Shown here: one piece after another, positions 11,036-22,711 of the stretch
Layout of the letters: every line of letters begins with the position of its first letter
Position numbering within the stretch: position 1 is the stretch's first letter
DNA from: Misgurnus anguillicaudatus
Lineage: Eukaryota > Chordata > Actinopteri > Cypriniformes > Cobitidae
Assembly: GCF_027580225.2 (NCBI RefSeq)
Contig: NC_073351.2
Coordinates: 5,870,501 to 5,934,500, forward strand
Direction of reading: 5' to 3'
Length of the DNA: 64,000 nucleotides
Position numbers and translations under genes: made by a program
The notes under the pieces: generated by a model
Told to the model about the DNA's origin: nothing
The model's input: only the letters and a program-made list of their open reading frames with translations
Database searches by the model: none

Positions 11036-11290
11036 AAAGGGACACTCCACTTTTTTTGAAAATATGCTTATTTTCCAGCTCCCCTAGAGTTAAACGTTTG
11101 ATTCTTACCATTTTGGAATCCATTCAGCTGATCTCCGGGTCTGGCGGTACCACTTTTAGCATAGCTTAGCATAATCTATAGAATCTGATTAGACCATTAG
11201 CATCGTGCTAAAAAATAACCAAAGAGTTTTGATACTTTTCCTATTTAAAACTTGACTCTTCTGTAGTTACATCATGTACGGCGCCAACAG
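11036..11290. mobile_element. TTAA-type DNA element, left end only
   Basis: Begins ttaaagggacactccacttt and continues with sequence I recognise as a common cyprinid DNA repeat (ctgatctccgggtctggcgg; ttagcatagcttagcat). No matching right terminus nearby, so truncated. Confidence 0.65.
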
Positions 11291-11435
11291 AAATAAATAT
11301 AAATATACAACTTTACTTGCAGCAACTGATGTAGAGCTGAATGCCGTGTGCATGCTCATTGTCAAAATTGAAACAAATTAACATTTGATTTGTTAGTATG
11401 ATCACCAAGAGTGTTTAAAGTCGGCATGAAGTGGA

Positions 11436-11585
11436 AGTAGTCTTATTTTCCCTGTGGTCACATATATCCGAGTGAAACTGCTTCTGGAAAAAAAAGGTAG
11501 GGCTGAACTTGAATTTGTACATCAAGAACTGATTGGATCGTTTGAAGTTGGGTCATGTTGCTAATCGCTGCGATCTTTTCACTTA
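11436..11585. repeat. Dispersed repeat fragment shared with 29094-29245
   Basis: Both loci share, in the same order and orientation, tcttattttccc, a tat(a)tc(c/t)gagtgaaa block, gtagggt/ctg.a, and the exact stretch ggatcgtttgaagttgggtc. Boundaries and class are unknown. Confidence 0.75.
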
Positions 11586-12310
11586 AAAACTTTTGACTTT
11601 TGTTATCATGAATTTACCATCAAGTTGTTTCAAACCTGTTAATGGAACACAAGATGACAAAATGTGATGGATAATTTTTTGAAATGTTGACTTCAGTCAG
11701 TTACTCCCCAACACAGACCCACACGTGCATACATACTGTATGTGCATGCACATGCACAAAACAAATTTGATTCGGTATCATCATCTGGTCTATTTTTATT
11801 TTGCATGTGTTTTGATTTGACACAGTCAGTTTATCAGAGAGTTCACAGGGTGAGTGTGTGCCACTGAATTAAACATATGAGGAACTGTCGTCTGTGTTAT
11901 GTCATCCTTGACTTGTATTGACATTCACCTCTGCACCTGACACGGCTGATTTACACCATCACTGCGACCCTACGGCTCGACAACTCCCGTCACGTGTGGA
12001 TATAACCATGACAGAAATAATCTGATGCAGACCTATCTCCAGTGTCTCTTTAAATCAGGCAAAGGTAACATTGGGCAGCTTATGCATATTTTTCATATCA
12101 TTTCGAAATATACACTGACTGAATTTATTAACCTATGCATGACATTGTCATTTGAATAGATAAGAAACAAGTAAGGGCCTGATGTTTGAGGTTAAACCCT
12201 CTTTCTGTTTTACACTGTCAGTGTTTTAGTTTGACCTTGAAATAGAGCTTTACTAAATCAACAGGGAATGCATTTATAATCATGCTGTCTTCTATACTCA
12301 TGTCATCTTT
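11586..12310. other. Unassigned non-coding stretch
   Basis: No gene or element recognised. Confidence 0.3.
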
Positions 12311-12800
12311 AACGCAATATTTTACCCAAAAATAAAAATTAGTCCATCATTTACTCTTAATGCTATAGGTGTATATAATTCCCTTTCTTTGCCTGAACCC
12401 ATACGGCAAAAAATACATTTCTGTGACCAAAAATATGTTTTAAAAATATGCTAAATATTTCAAAATTTCTAATTTTACAACCCCTACAGCAAAAAATATG
12501 TTTTCTTGGCCAAAATAAAAAGGTTTGTATAAAATGTATAAATAATAAGTATATTTTTGCAGTTGAAAATATATTTAATTTTAACCTTTTCTAACATAAA
12601 TGCTTTAATATGTGTGTGTGTGTATATATATTTTTTCAAATATAATTTTATTAATAATTTTAAATATATTTCAATATAAACAAAAATTATAGTAAACATA
12701 CTTCAAAATATATTTCAGTACATATATATTTTTGGCCTTTTTTAAATATTTTGAAATAGATTTAAAATTATATTTAAAAATATATTTTTTGCAGTATGGA
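12311..12800. repeat. AT-rich repeat zone with MITE end fragment
   Basis: At 12318-12360, acccaaaaataaaaatta and tcatttactc resemble the terminus of an abundant fish MITE (a full relative sits at 59474-59872). It is followed by repeated aaaaatata(t/g)tttt units and a (TG)n/(TA)n tract at 12609-12630. Confidence 0.5.
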
Positions 12801-13880
12801 AACACATTTACAGTAATATTAAATAATACCCTGGCTCTTACTAGCTTTGTTTGTGGGTGCATGTCCAATACGATGAATCTATATGACTGTAAAATACTCC
12901 TTTTGTACTAATGTATATTAGTAATTCATATTTAAACTTTGAATTTTATTACAATTGCTTTCTAATGACAATTCGGCATCCAACCTCAAATCAAATTCAG
13001 TAACTGAAGTGGAGGTTAAAAGGTGCTCTCAAATCAATTCTGAATGGCCACAACCCCGTTAAATGACAGGAAAGGGTTAGGGTTGAAGGGTGGTACAAGG
13101 ACTAGGGTATCATATTTTTGAAACTGTGACTGTGTGTGTCCAGAGGGAAATAAAGATGTCTTGGTAAATGTGTGTGCGTGTGGATGGCCTTACCCTGACC
13201 TCTGTTTTATTAGGCAGTTGTTCGGAAGGACACTCCGGTCAATCTTGCCTTTTAACCAGACTGCTTTATCGTTTATCAATAGATCAACTTCCCCTACAAC
13301 AGATGAACATCAATCAGTATAAAACTATTGCTTTTGTCATGATGTCCTTCAAGCACCTGATGCTGCTTTGTGATCACCCGGATCTACATTATTAAAACTC
13401 TAATCAGATCTGACATAATCAGACATGATCTGTTCCCTCAGCAGACACAGGGTCATCTATCATCGCCTCAGCTGCCTTCAATTCGCTTCACAGCATGCAT
13501 TCGATTATCAGAGCATTTATAAGCACGAGATGCAAATGCATAAGGGATGGTGGATCACGAAAGCTCAGTAAAGCAGAATAAACCTTCAGATCAATGCTTG
13601 GGAACAAGTGAATCCGAATGCTGTCCCATCTTCATGCAACAGAACACCCTGCGAAACGGCTTTTCCTGCTTCAGAGAGATGAGATTATTAGAACGAGACA
13701 CATAAGGGGAATATCAATCACCGCTATGCAGGCTTCCCATACTGGGGTGGCATCTTGGTTACAAAACTTTGTGAGATTTCCATAGGTGGTATTTTGAGGC
13801 CTCGTAGTGTAGGTGCACTGCCAAAGTCAAGGCTGTTTTTTGGGGAACATTTGGGGAAGCTTGCAACGCTATCTCATGGT
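12801..13880. other. Unassigned; possible conserved non-coding patch
   Basis: 13430-13740 is lower in A/T runs than its surroundings and holds an octamer-like atgcaaatgcataa at 13530. I cannot test conservation here. Confidence 0.25.
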
Positions 13881-13895
13881 AATTTGTACTTATTT

Positions 13896-13995
13896 TATGA
13901 GGTGGCTTATTAATACAAATTAATATGATTTTTTTACGATTTGCCTTTGCCCCTGTGACGTTGGGGTTAGGGGTGTTGTTTCGTTATTGTTTTAG
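13896..13995. repeat. Fragment of the 'ttcgtatgaatt' repeat family
   Basis: Shares the string acgatttgcctttgcccc...ttggggttaggggt with 58633-58789, and the reverse complement with 33067-33279. Confidence 0.65.
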
Positions 13996-14244
13996 GCTCT
14001 GGCCTACTCCTCGGGCTTCTGTTCCTCCATCTGTCTCAGTTCTTTGCTGTATTGTGGCTCATAAAGGTGCCATGAACAGCAGATTAGAGCATCACGCTTG
14101 GGAAATAACCCCCTTCCATATCATATCAATAACCTTCCGCTATTATTGTAACATGAAGTCTGGCTCGCTCCACAACGCCTGTTAACTTAGCATATAGATG
14201 GCGGCTGATAATTTTTTTTCCATCTGTGTTCGTATATTTTCGTT

Positions 14245-15200
14245 GTCAGGAATCTCGGGGATAACAGGGGTGAACAGGGGTGAACCCAAACACAGACAAC
14301 AAGTGGTTAACTCAGGATATTTATTAACAAAACAGGAAAACAAAACCCACGAGGGGGCAAAACAACATAAACTGGAGACTAAAACAGAGGGAGAGAACAC
14401 TAAACAAGACTAGATCTTTAGTACACTAAACAGGGAGACACTAAACAATTAACTTGACTAAATACAATAACACTACTAGACTAGACTTCTTAGACAACGT
14501 ACTCACAGGTTTTTGAAACAAACGTCAAGGCTGAAGCCTGGGACAATGAATACAAGAGGATTAAATAGGGGAGCAAATCAAGAGGGGAACAGGTGATACA
14601 AATCAAACAATGAGGAGAGGATGACAAGGGAGCGGGGTAAAAGTGACGAGACACGGGAAAAACGTGGTCTAAAGGCCGGGATACACTGCACGATAATTGG
14701 CTGTCCCAGACGAAAGATTGCCATCGTGAAACTATCGTTGCGATTTCTGTGATCGTGGCTCTCCATCGGTGGTCCTATGTCGTACAGTGAGAGAGGTTCA
14801 AAGACGGCCGTTTTCCCGGTCTTGCGTCCAAAGATAGCCTACGGTAGTTTTCTGGCAGTGTCAGAAATTCGGCATGATCACCACACAGTGTGTTTGCTGC
14901 TACGACCTGCGCGCCGGTATTTGTTTACCACAAGCGCATGCTGGTGACGTTGCGCAACGTGTGACGCAGCCGCCGAAGCTTTCGTGTCATCATCGTACAG
15001 TCTACATGCCTCTCGTACCCGAGTTTAAACGATACATGTCGCACAGTGTGATAAGGTAATGATCTTATAAGAGGACAAAAATCATGCAGTGTATTCCGGG
15101 CTTTATATAACAATACTAAGACCACGCTTTCCCACACAAAACATTGTACTGTCAGAACCCTGCCATACTGAACTAGATATTAATACCAAACAAGACTCCG
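14245..15200. mobile_element. Dispersed repeat interrupted by an 'agcccgg' MITE
   Basis: 14250-14670 is repeat sequence of a kind I know from cyprinids (acaacaagtggttaactcagg; ctggagactaaaacag; aaacaagactagatctttag). It is cut by a MITE at 14671-15104 and resumes after it. The sequence on either side of the MITE is itself inverted (gggaaaaacgtggtcta versus the complement of taagaccacgctttccc). Superfamily uncertain; no coding frame. Confidence 0.5.
14671..15104. mobile_element. 'aaagcccgggatacactgca' MITE (copy 1)
   Basis: Ends aaaggccgggatacactgca and, complemented, aaagcccggaatacactgca. A second copy in opposite orientation lies at 46873-47303, colinear over nearly its full length (for example gctatctttggacgcaagac, gcatgatcaccacacagtgtg). 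Confidence 0.85.
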
Positions 15201-15209
15201 GCAGGATCC

Positions 15210-15522
15210 TGACATTCGTAAGTCCCACCCACTGTTCTGTAATAGGTCTGTAGCATGAGTGGGTCTCACCCATAGCCCCCACCTTGGAAAAATGAGGGAT
15301 GAGTGTTTGTAGTCTTTCACACTCGACAAAGATACAGCATTTTCTTCTTTCAATGATGCAAAATGACGATTTTTACATCATTGAAAGAATGAAGTGTAAC
15401 ACTGAAATCTGTATTTCTCCCATCTCAGTGGAAACTGAGAGAATGATGCATGACCATTCAGAAACATTACTTGGGTTCTAACGATACAAAGCTTAATGCA
15501 AATCGGTGAAGTGTCCCTTTAA
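15210..15522 (-). mobile_element. TTAA-type element end
   Basis: Read on the minus strand it starts ttaaagggacacttcaccga at 15522 and continues with common cyprinid repeat sequence. It contains a strong stem-loop: ttctttcaatgatg at 15347-15360 pairs with catcattgaaagaa around 15377-15390. The far end is missing. Confidence 0.6.
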
Positions 15523-16195
15523 GTTTTGCTAACGCAATAAGCCTATATCATGGTCATACAGGCTAATGTACTCTACTAGTCCATTTATAATAGAGACACT
15601 ACAGGTGGATACAGTAAAATTTGTATCTAATGTCATCATAATCACCACATGCAAATTAGGCGTCAACAAATAAAAATGCGACAAATCTGACAAAGGACAG
15701 CAGTTGACTAAGATAAACAAAATAACTAAGCCATGTCACCACAGATCTTTCCCAGTTAATGACTTTTCTTCTGAAATGTTATGTTTAAATATACAGATGA
15801 GCATGTTTTGGTTAATTTAGAAAAAAACTTTTAAATATGTAAACAGATGAAGGGTAATAGGCTTAAAACAAACACCATCTAACTGTGTATTTTTTCAATA
15901 GACTAAAATAAGACATATGAATGAGACATGAGTATGAACAAAATAAACCCAAATCTCAAAACTTGACATGAAAAAATGTCTTGAGTGACTTCCTAATTTT
16001 GCTAGTTAAAATACTAGAAGACCATGTCTCTTTGTAAACTGTATAAAATTTGAGTATGAAACAATTTTATGAGTGGAATTAAAATAAATTGGTAAGGACG
16101 TCATAGTGTCTTAACATATTATAAAATCTTGAAATACATTATTATAAGAAGTGCCTTTTGTCACAGACAAGAGATTAGGAATAATCAGATCCATT
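15523..16195. other. Unassigned AT-rich stretch
   Basis: Nothing recognisable. Confidence 0.3.
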
Positions 16196-16584
16196 TTAAC
16201 TCTTTCCCCACCATTGACCAAGTTATCTCGTCAATTAAGTGAAAAGATTTGCATGAAAAAAGTGTTCCTTCACAAAAATGCAATTATGTCAGCTTTTTGC
16301 TAAAAACTTTGTATTTCAAAGAAAAAAATACCCATATTTAAGAGTGTGTAAGCAGAGAAAAAATATAGATGAAAAAAATGAAAAAACAATTCCAACCATG
16401 TTTGTTTGTTTGTTGTTTGTTTAAAAGCAGAGGGTCTGTTCCTTCATTTGATATATTTGTATGTTTATAGATTTTTAAAAGAAAATTGTCCTGGAAGGCA
16501 TTTTGTGAAACTTCTGTGAAAATCAGAAAAATGTTGGCGGGCAACTTAAAAAAAAAAAAGAAAGGTTGGTGGGGAATGAGTTAA
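16196..16584. mobile_element. TTAA-flanked MITE, ends aactctttccccaccattga
   Basis: Bounded by ttaa at 16196-16199 and 16581-16584. Outer arms aactctttccccacc / ggtggggaatgagtt; second inverted block aagttgcc...ggcaactt near the right arm. A degenerate relative starts at 26871 (ttaactctttcaccgttccc). Confidence 0.8.
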
Positions 16585-18948
16585 ATGTAACAGGTGAGAG
16601 TAGTAAGCTGAAATCTTTTTTTATGATGTGACCAACATCTCTCCTACTTAATTTTAAAAATAGTACATTGTGAAAAATGCTGTCATTATTCTCTTACATA
16701 TCTGTGCATAAAATTGGAGGCATATAATTACATTTTAAATGTAATAAATATATTTACAATTTTAAATAAATATTATTCTTTTAAATATTGAGTAGATTGT
16801 GGTCCCTTACTGTGTAGCAATGTGTGTTTATATTTACAACTAAAACAAACGTTTGTCTTTATAAAAGTTCTGTAACATTTCATAAAGTTTATTGAGTTGG
16901 ATCACGTGATGTTCGGTTGGCGAGCTTCAGAAAAGGTCACGTGATTTCCGGTTAGGGAACATAGGGACCATCGATGCTCACTGGTTTTTGCGTTGCATTG
17001 TGGGAATTTTTAGGGAACGAACGTTCCAGTGCACTGAACGGATTTTGCGATTGAGACAGCCCTTAAAATGGCGGACTCCCTGATCAGTGCCCTGACTACT
17101 GAACAAGGGAGCTGATTGAGACACACGGCAAGATGGTGGACAAAGTGAGACGAAGGCTGGCTGAAGGCTAACATAAGATTTACGTTAACTGCACAAGTCA
17201 TTGAGGAAAAACATTATTGTGGGATGAAATCACTGCAGTTTAATTATTAATCTGAAATTTAAAACGTAACGGTTGCTTTTCCGAAATAATACCTCCGGAG
17301 GATGCAGCCTTTGTAATGAGAAGCAGCTAATGTTAAGCATTTATAATTCATTTAATTCTAAAAAGTATGGCTTAAAATAGTTTGGTTTATTTATATGTTT
17401 CTTGTGTTATCCGAACATTAAGACATTAGCTTAGCAACTTGGAAAATCAGAACCCTCCCATGCACTTGTGCGGAGCACTAGATGTATGACACACATAGGC
17501 AAAGTGTTTTAATTCAGTTATTATACTGTCTTAGACGGAAGCAGTGTACAGTGAACTCATTAGATTTTGAAACAGACCCATTGAGTGTTAGCTCTTAGAT
17601 TTTACTATGAAGATTTTAGTGTGTGTATATGCTGATAAAGACATTGAGATTATGCATGGATTTTAAATGTCATAGAATCCATTGTTTTCGGCTTTTATTC
17701 AGTTCTTTTCTCTTTACGCCAGCCAAGCACAAAACACAGCCAGAGTGCCAAAATGGATTCATCACATATGCTAAATACTGTGTCTGTCAGAAGAGAAATG
17801 ATTTAGTAGCACGCACACACACACACACAGTCGCCTGTTTGATGGCTGTATTAGCAGGAAGTGCCCCTCCCTGTGCCGTGCAGGGTAACAAAAGGGGGAG
17901 GAGATTCACTGATGTCTATTTGACCTTGCTCATTTACATATTCATGAGGGGATCTGAATACAATTGGAAGCGTTCAAACAAAAAAAAAAACACACAGAAA
18001 CTCCCGTGATATATCTAGATGACAAACAGCGAAGCTTCTGGTTTATCTTCTACACCGGAAAATATTTTTCTATAGTCTTGTTTTTTTGTTGTTTTGCAGA
18101 GAGCAGAAGAAAACAAGCAAACGGTTTTGCTTTTATATGCCATAAACAGCAGCAAAGTACGAGTACGAAACTCAATCAGTGAATATAAAGCCTGCAGCAA
18201 TTCTATGGATATTCGTCTTCCTGAATGCATTCCAAGCATATGCTTTATGATAAAGTGAATTCCTGAAACTATATGAGCAGAACGTTCATTCTCAAAATGA
18301 CTGATATGCAATATGGGTTCGGGAGGGGCGTCAGAATGAGTGATGGTCCATCCCTGTGTGTCTACCCCATCAGTCTCTGACAGATGATAGATTCTGTGCC
18401 ATTATTCTGTATCATATATGCTTTACCATACACAAAGTAGCCATCCTGTCTCACAGAAATCCATTGCCTGAATCCCAAATTGCGCACTGTCCGTTATGGA
18501 ATTCCAGATTAGCATTAATGCATAAGTTCTATACTGCGAATGTAATATTAGTGTTGTCTGAATGTGGACTATTTTTCAAACAATTCTGGACTAAAAATTA
18601 CAAGGTTTAAAATGATACTTTGCTGTGGATGTATGTAACTTTAACAAAGCTGTAGTGTATTGTTGCCACAAAGAATAAAATTAATATAGAAATGTAAAAT
18701 AAATAAATATATTCTGCATATAAAACTAGGCTTATTGTTAAAACCATTGCCATTTTTGCATTATGTCATTATTGCATACGACATTATTACCACATTTCCA
18801 CCCAAATACTCATTACAGTGATGTGCAAAAATCTCATTCTCTTCACTGTAATACTGGGGGTTAATGTCCTTAAACGCTTTGAAAATAATGTTACAATGCA
18901 ATAAAATCTTAATGAAGTTGTCATTTTCTTCAGTGATGGACTGAGGAT
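16585..18948. other. Unassigned, with a CpG/E-box patch
   Basis: At 16900-17130 the sequence turns CpG-richer, with two tcacgtga E-boxes (16902 and 16937), an aaaatggcgg motif (17066) and an internal repeat of ttgagacag/attgagacac. This looks like promoter-type DNA, but no exon follows. Elsewhere: a short (CA)n at 17814-17829 and an A-tract at 17980. Confidence 0.3.
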
Positions 18949-19652
18949 TTAAAGGTGCCAAAGAATGCATTGATACAATCTGTTAAATTGTTCAGAAATG
19001 TCCATTTACAACCCTAGGATTTGCGTTAAGAAAAAAATGGTCTATTATTACCTTATTTGAAAGGGTCATGAATAATAATGTTAAGCTCTGCTCTGATTGG
19101 CTGTTTCTTAGAGCAGCTCCTTCAGTAGCTCTGTGTGTGTGTGTAAACAGATCTTATTTGAACCTCTATCAGTAGAAGATACAAATTTTGAGGAATAATC
19201 AATTGTTTCAGTATGGACCTTCAAAACGTAACTGTAACGTCAATAGTAGAACTTCAGGCTAAATGCTAGCATATAGCGCTAACTTAGCAGTCTTAATTTC
19301 AATGTTGTTACAACTTAACATTGCAACAACATTGAAATTAATTTAATGTGTAATTTGATGTATTGTTATAAAAATGTAGTAACCATGTTTTTTTGTGTGT
19401 ATTGATTTTTATTAGCAAAACCATTGTTTTACTACAGTAACCATGTTTTTTTTAATTGTTGAAAACACATGGTTAATTTTCATAAGGGCACGACTGTAAC
19501 GTCACAGTCGGTGAAATGCTGAGATTGGCCTGTTTTCCAGCTGTCTGTTGCATTAACATAAGAAGGACTTTGTTTGAGGCTCATGATATGTAATTACCAT
19601 GTAAAGAACTCTTATTATTCATCTAATACAATTTTACATTCTACACCTTTAA
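18949..19652. mobile_element. TTAA-flanked element, ends aaaggtgccaaagaatgc
   Basis: 704 bp, ttaa at both edges, ends aaaggtgccaaagaatg and (complement) aaaggtgtagaatg. It contains an internal hairpin near 19298-19342 (taatttcaatgttgtt pairs with aacaacattgaaatta). No coding frame. Confidence 0.8.
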
Positions 19653-20052
19653 GCCACCCATGCCTGAGAAAAAATCTGCCATTCTTGCTTTACCAGTACA
19701 GATCTTTAACCATTATACTCTGTACCACCCAAGTGCCCTTATTCACACACACTTTATACATACTGCGTTAATAAAGCCTTGAGGCAACCGTTAATTAAAC
19801 AATTAAACTTGTGTAAGAAGAATGGATTGAAATACACTCTGTGTGCAGTGTGTAATGTACAGTACATGTATGTGTGGTTAAAGGATTAGTCCATTTTCTT
19901 AAAGGTGGAAAAGAGGATGTTTGTTTAATACATTTTTGCAATATTACTTGAAACTGTCTTTACTAAATGATAAAAGAATATTTATTAGGTGCACTGAAAG
20001 TAATAAAATTAATATACGTCATCTGTGCATAAGGTAGGGCCTTAAAAACATC

Positions 20053-20100
20053 AGCCAATCGTTGACGCAATCATCGCGTCAATGATTGGCCATCTGGCTT
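20053..20100. promoter_or_regulatory. Inverted CCAAT-box pair upstream of the exon
   Basis: gccaatcgttgacgc at 20053 and gcgtcaatgattggc ending at 20100 form an imperfect hairpin with a CCAAT box in each arm, about 150 bp upstream of the ATG at 20249. The arrangement resembles a mammalian/fish core promoter. Function is inferred only. Confidence 0.45.
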
Positions 20101-20248
20101 GTCAATCACTGCCATTACGTTCCTTGTAAGAGATGTGCATGCTCCAGTAACTTTACACGAGTGACGCATGCGCATAGCGCATGAAACTCAGTCTTTAGTT
20201 TCGGTTTGTTTTCATTGTCCCTCCCGCTTTCTTCCTCAAATTTGCACC

Positions 20249-20439
20249 ATGGAAGAGAAGAAACCTGAAGGAGGATGTAAAAAAAAGACTTTTTAAGTCG
20301 CTGAGAAGAGGAGAAAATTGTCAGAATAACGTAATCTAACCAGAGTCGTTATTGGAGAAACATTTCAACGCTGGAGAGCAATGAAGGAACAGAGAGGTGT
20401 CAAGACAGACGTGCAGTTCTCAAAAATTCTCCTCGACAG
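20249..20439 (+). pseudogene. First-exon-like frame inside a TTAA transposon
   Basis: The frame opens with an ATG in good context (tgcaccATGg) and runs 63 codons to a splice donor (cag|gtaaca at 20439/20440). Two in-frame stops (codons 16 and 27) break it. The N-terminal part is lysine-rich (MEEKKPEGGCKKKTF). After the second stop comes RVVIGETFQRWRAMKEQR, then GVKTDVQFSKILLDR up to the donor. The pattern (V.IG..F.RWR..K...G.KTD...S..LLDR) resembles the N-terminal motif of a group of uncharacterised fish proteins; I give no gene name. It may be a captured host exon or a relic of the transposon's own gene. Decay shows that this copy is not functional. Confidence 0.55.
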
Positions 20440-21851
20440 GTAACAATGATTATTCTTTCTTTGTGAAGTAATTATTGTTGTACTGTTATTCAGGTATATC
20501 GATGTTGTTCTTGTACTGTAGTTGTAAGGCAGTGACCAGTCTGCTAAATGCTAGTTGAAATGGGAGTAGCGTCGACTGATCTAACTTTACATCTTATGTG
20601 TTTATTATCATATCATTTCACATAATGAATGCACTGCATATGCCGGTGGTAAATAAACACTCGTGTTCAAATACTCGTGCACGAGTTTTGGAAGGCGTTC
20701 CCTAGAAATGAACTGTGAAGGAGGGAGGCTGTTCTTACGCATGCGCTTATTTAAAAAACTCGGTAACAGTCTTTGGATTCTCAGTCGGCGGAAACATCCT
20801 CTTTTGCGCCTTTAAAAAGACAATCCAGATAATTTCCTCACCACCATGTCATCCAAAATGTTGATGTCTTTCTTTGTTCAGTCGAGAAGAAATTATGTTT
20901 TTTGAGGAAAACATCACAGGATTTTTCTCATTTTAATGGACTTTAATGGACCCCAACATGTAACAGTTTTAATGCATTTTAAAATTACAGTTTCAACGGG
21001 GTTTCAAGGACTCTAAACAATCCCAAACGAGGCATAAGGTTCTTATCTAGCGAAAAAAAAGAAAAAATATGCACTTTTAAACCACAAGTTCTCATCTATC
21101 TCCGGTCATGTGACGAGCCAGCGTGACCTCACGCAATACGTCATCACATCAAGAGGTCACGGATGACGTATGCGAAACTACGCCCCAGTGTTTACAAGTG
21201 TGGAGAAAGAGGACCGTTCCAACGTTGTTGAATGTCGAATGATAATAATTAATGTCTTTGTGTCAGTTTACTATTTAAAATGGTCTGCAAATGTACGGTT
21301 TATATATGTAACACGTGACCTTACCACGGCATTGCGCAATTACGTGTGGTTGGGCTGGCGCGTCACAGGACCAGAGATAGACGAGAAGTTGTGTTTTAAA
21401 GTGCATTTTTTTTTTATTGTCAAAAATGACAATAGTTTTGCTAAATAAGACCCTTATGTCTCGTTTGGGATTGTTTAGAGTCCTTTGAAACTCTGTTGAA
21501 ACTGCAATTGTAAACTGCATTAAAACTGTTAAGTGTTGGGGTCCATTAAAATGAGAAAAATCCTGGAATGTTTTCCTCAAAAAACATAATTTCTTCTCGA
21601 CTGAACAAAGAAAGACATTTTGGATGACATGGTGGTGAGTAAATTCACTAATCCTTTAATGTGTAGTGTGTTATGTAGTGTGAAAATCCCAGTAAAGATG
21701 CACACTTAAAAAAAATATGCATAAAGAATATACACTCAATTGAGAAAGTGACGATTTTGTTGTCTTCAACTAACTGGATGGAAACGCTGCTTATTTGCAA
21801 ACGTTTTATGTGATATTCCAATACATGCGCATAAGTATTATATGCAACGTT

Positions 21852-22382
21852 CAACATGATCTCACAAAGTTCCGTGGGATAGTCACGGAATTTTGTGCTC
21901 ATTTTTCCGTGGCATTCTCACGGATCTCCGCATTTTTCTGTGGCCCTTCTATGGACTGTCTTTTTCCGTGGCATTCTCACGGATTGGTTGCTAGACTGCT
22001 TTTTCCTATTTTCAAGCCGTTTCCGCTTCGGTTTAGGGTTAGATTTGGTGTTTGCGTTAGTATGTCACTTTAAATATTGGTTTATACTATTTTTTCTGAT
22101 TTATTCTTTTATATTTTCTAAACTTTAAACAATTGTTGCCTGGCGTTGGGGTTAGAGTTGGGTTTGGATAGGGATGTCATTTCATGTAAATCTAACCATA
22201 AACCGAAGCGAAAATGGTAAGAAAATAGGACAAAACAGTTGAGTAACCAATCCGTGAGAATGCCACGGAAAAAGACAGTCCGCAGCAGGGCCACGGAAAA
22301 ATGCGAAGATCCGTGAGAACGCCACGGAAAAATGAGCACAAAACTCCGTGACCATGCCACGGAACCTCGTGAGATCAGGTTG
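21852..22382. mobile_element. Palindromic MITE, 8-bp duplication gcaacgtt
   Basis: Perfect target duplication gcaacgtt at 21844-21851 and 22383-22390. Ends caacatgatctcac / gtgagatcaggttg. Each arm has three or four copies of a tttttccgtggcattctcacgga-like block, so the arms are both inverted and internally repeated. The two open frames in this element are mirror images of each other and are artefacts of the palindrome. Confidence 0.9.
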
Positions 22383-22540
22383 GCAACGTTGGATGGAAAC
22401 CTAGCTAATGATGAATGATAAAATCACTAATTACTTTTACTATTTAATTGCTAGTTGTCTCTGCATATTAAGCTGGGAACCTAGTTTTACATCGACAGAA
22501 CACCACATTAACCAATGTTCACCGTTCATTTCTGATAGTG

Positions 22541-22711
22541 TTGGCTGTCCAGTCCTGTCCTCCTGGAGGGTCGCTGTCCTTGTCTAACCCTAATCAGACA
22601 CATCTGAAGCAGCTAATCACAGTCAGGATTACTTGACATTTGCAGGTGGTGTGTCTGATTAGAGTTGGAGAAAAACTCTCGGCCCTCCAGGAGCTGGATT
22701 GGACTCCCCTG
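22541..22711. mobile_element. hAT-type MITE 'caggggtccaatcc...tcctggagg'
   Basis: Short inverted-repeat element. The left arm is ctgtccagtcctgtcctcctggagg and the right arm (complement) is caggggagtccaatccagct. Inner arms taaccctaatcagacaca / tgtgtctgattagagttgga. A relative with a clear 8-bp duplication is at 53477-53660. Confidence 0.75.

Larger units (their letters stand above)
19899..20815. mobile_element. TTAA element carrying a captured-looking first exon
   Basis: Nested in the outer palindrome at one of its internal ttaa sites (19899-19902 and 20812-20815). Inverted ends ttaaaggtggaaaagaggat and, complemented, ttaaaggcgcaaaagaggat. The interior holds paired CCAAT-type boxes and a first-exon-like frame at 20249-20439. 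Nonautonomous, because no transposase is visible. Confidence 0.85.
19878..21659. mobile_element. TTAA-flanked long palindromic element (outer)
   Basis: Ttaa at 19878 and 21656. Once the nested element is removed, the left arm (ttaaaggattagtcca... then cctcaccaccatgtcatcc) mirrors the right arm (ggatgacatggtggtgag...actaatcctttaa). Pairing runs about 340 bp, through ttcagtcgagaagaaattatg and gactctaaacaatcccaaacg, to the cgtgacc blocks. The centre (about 21130-21310) is unpaired. No coding. Confidence 0.85.

Noticed and set aside
17623..18009. 128-residue plus-strand frame
   Set aside because: It crosses a (CA)n tract and an A-run; composition gives no support for coding.
21895..22360. Pair of similar open frames on opposite strands (PWHSHG-type text)
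   Set aside because: They are the two arms of one palindromic element, read on opposite strands.
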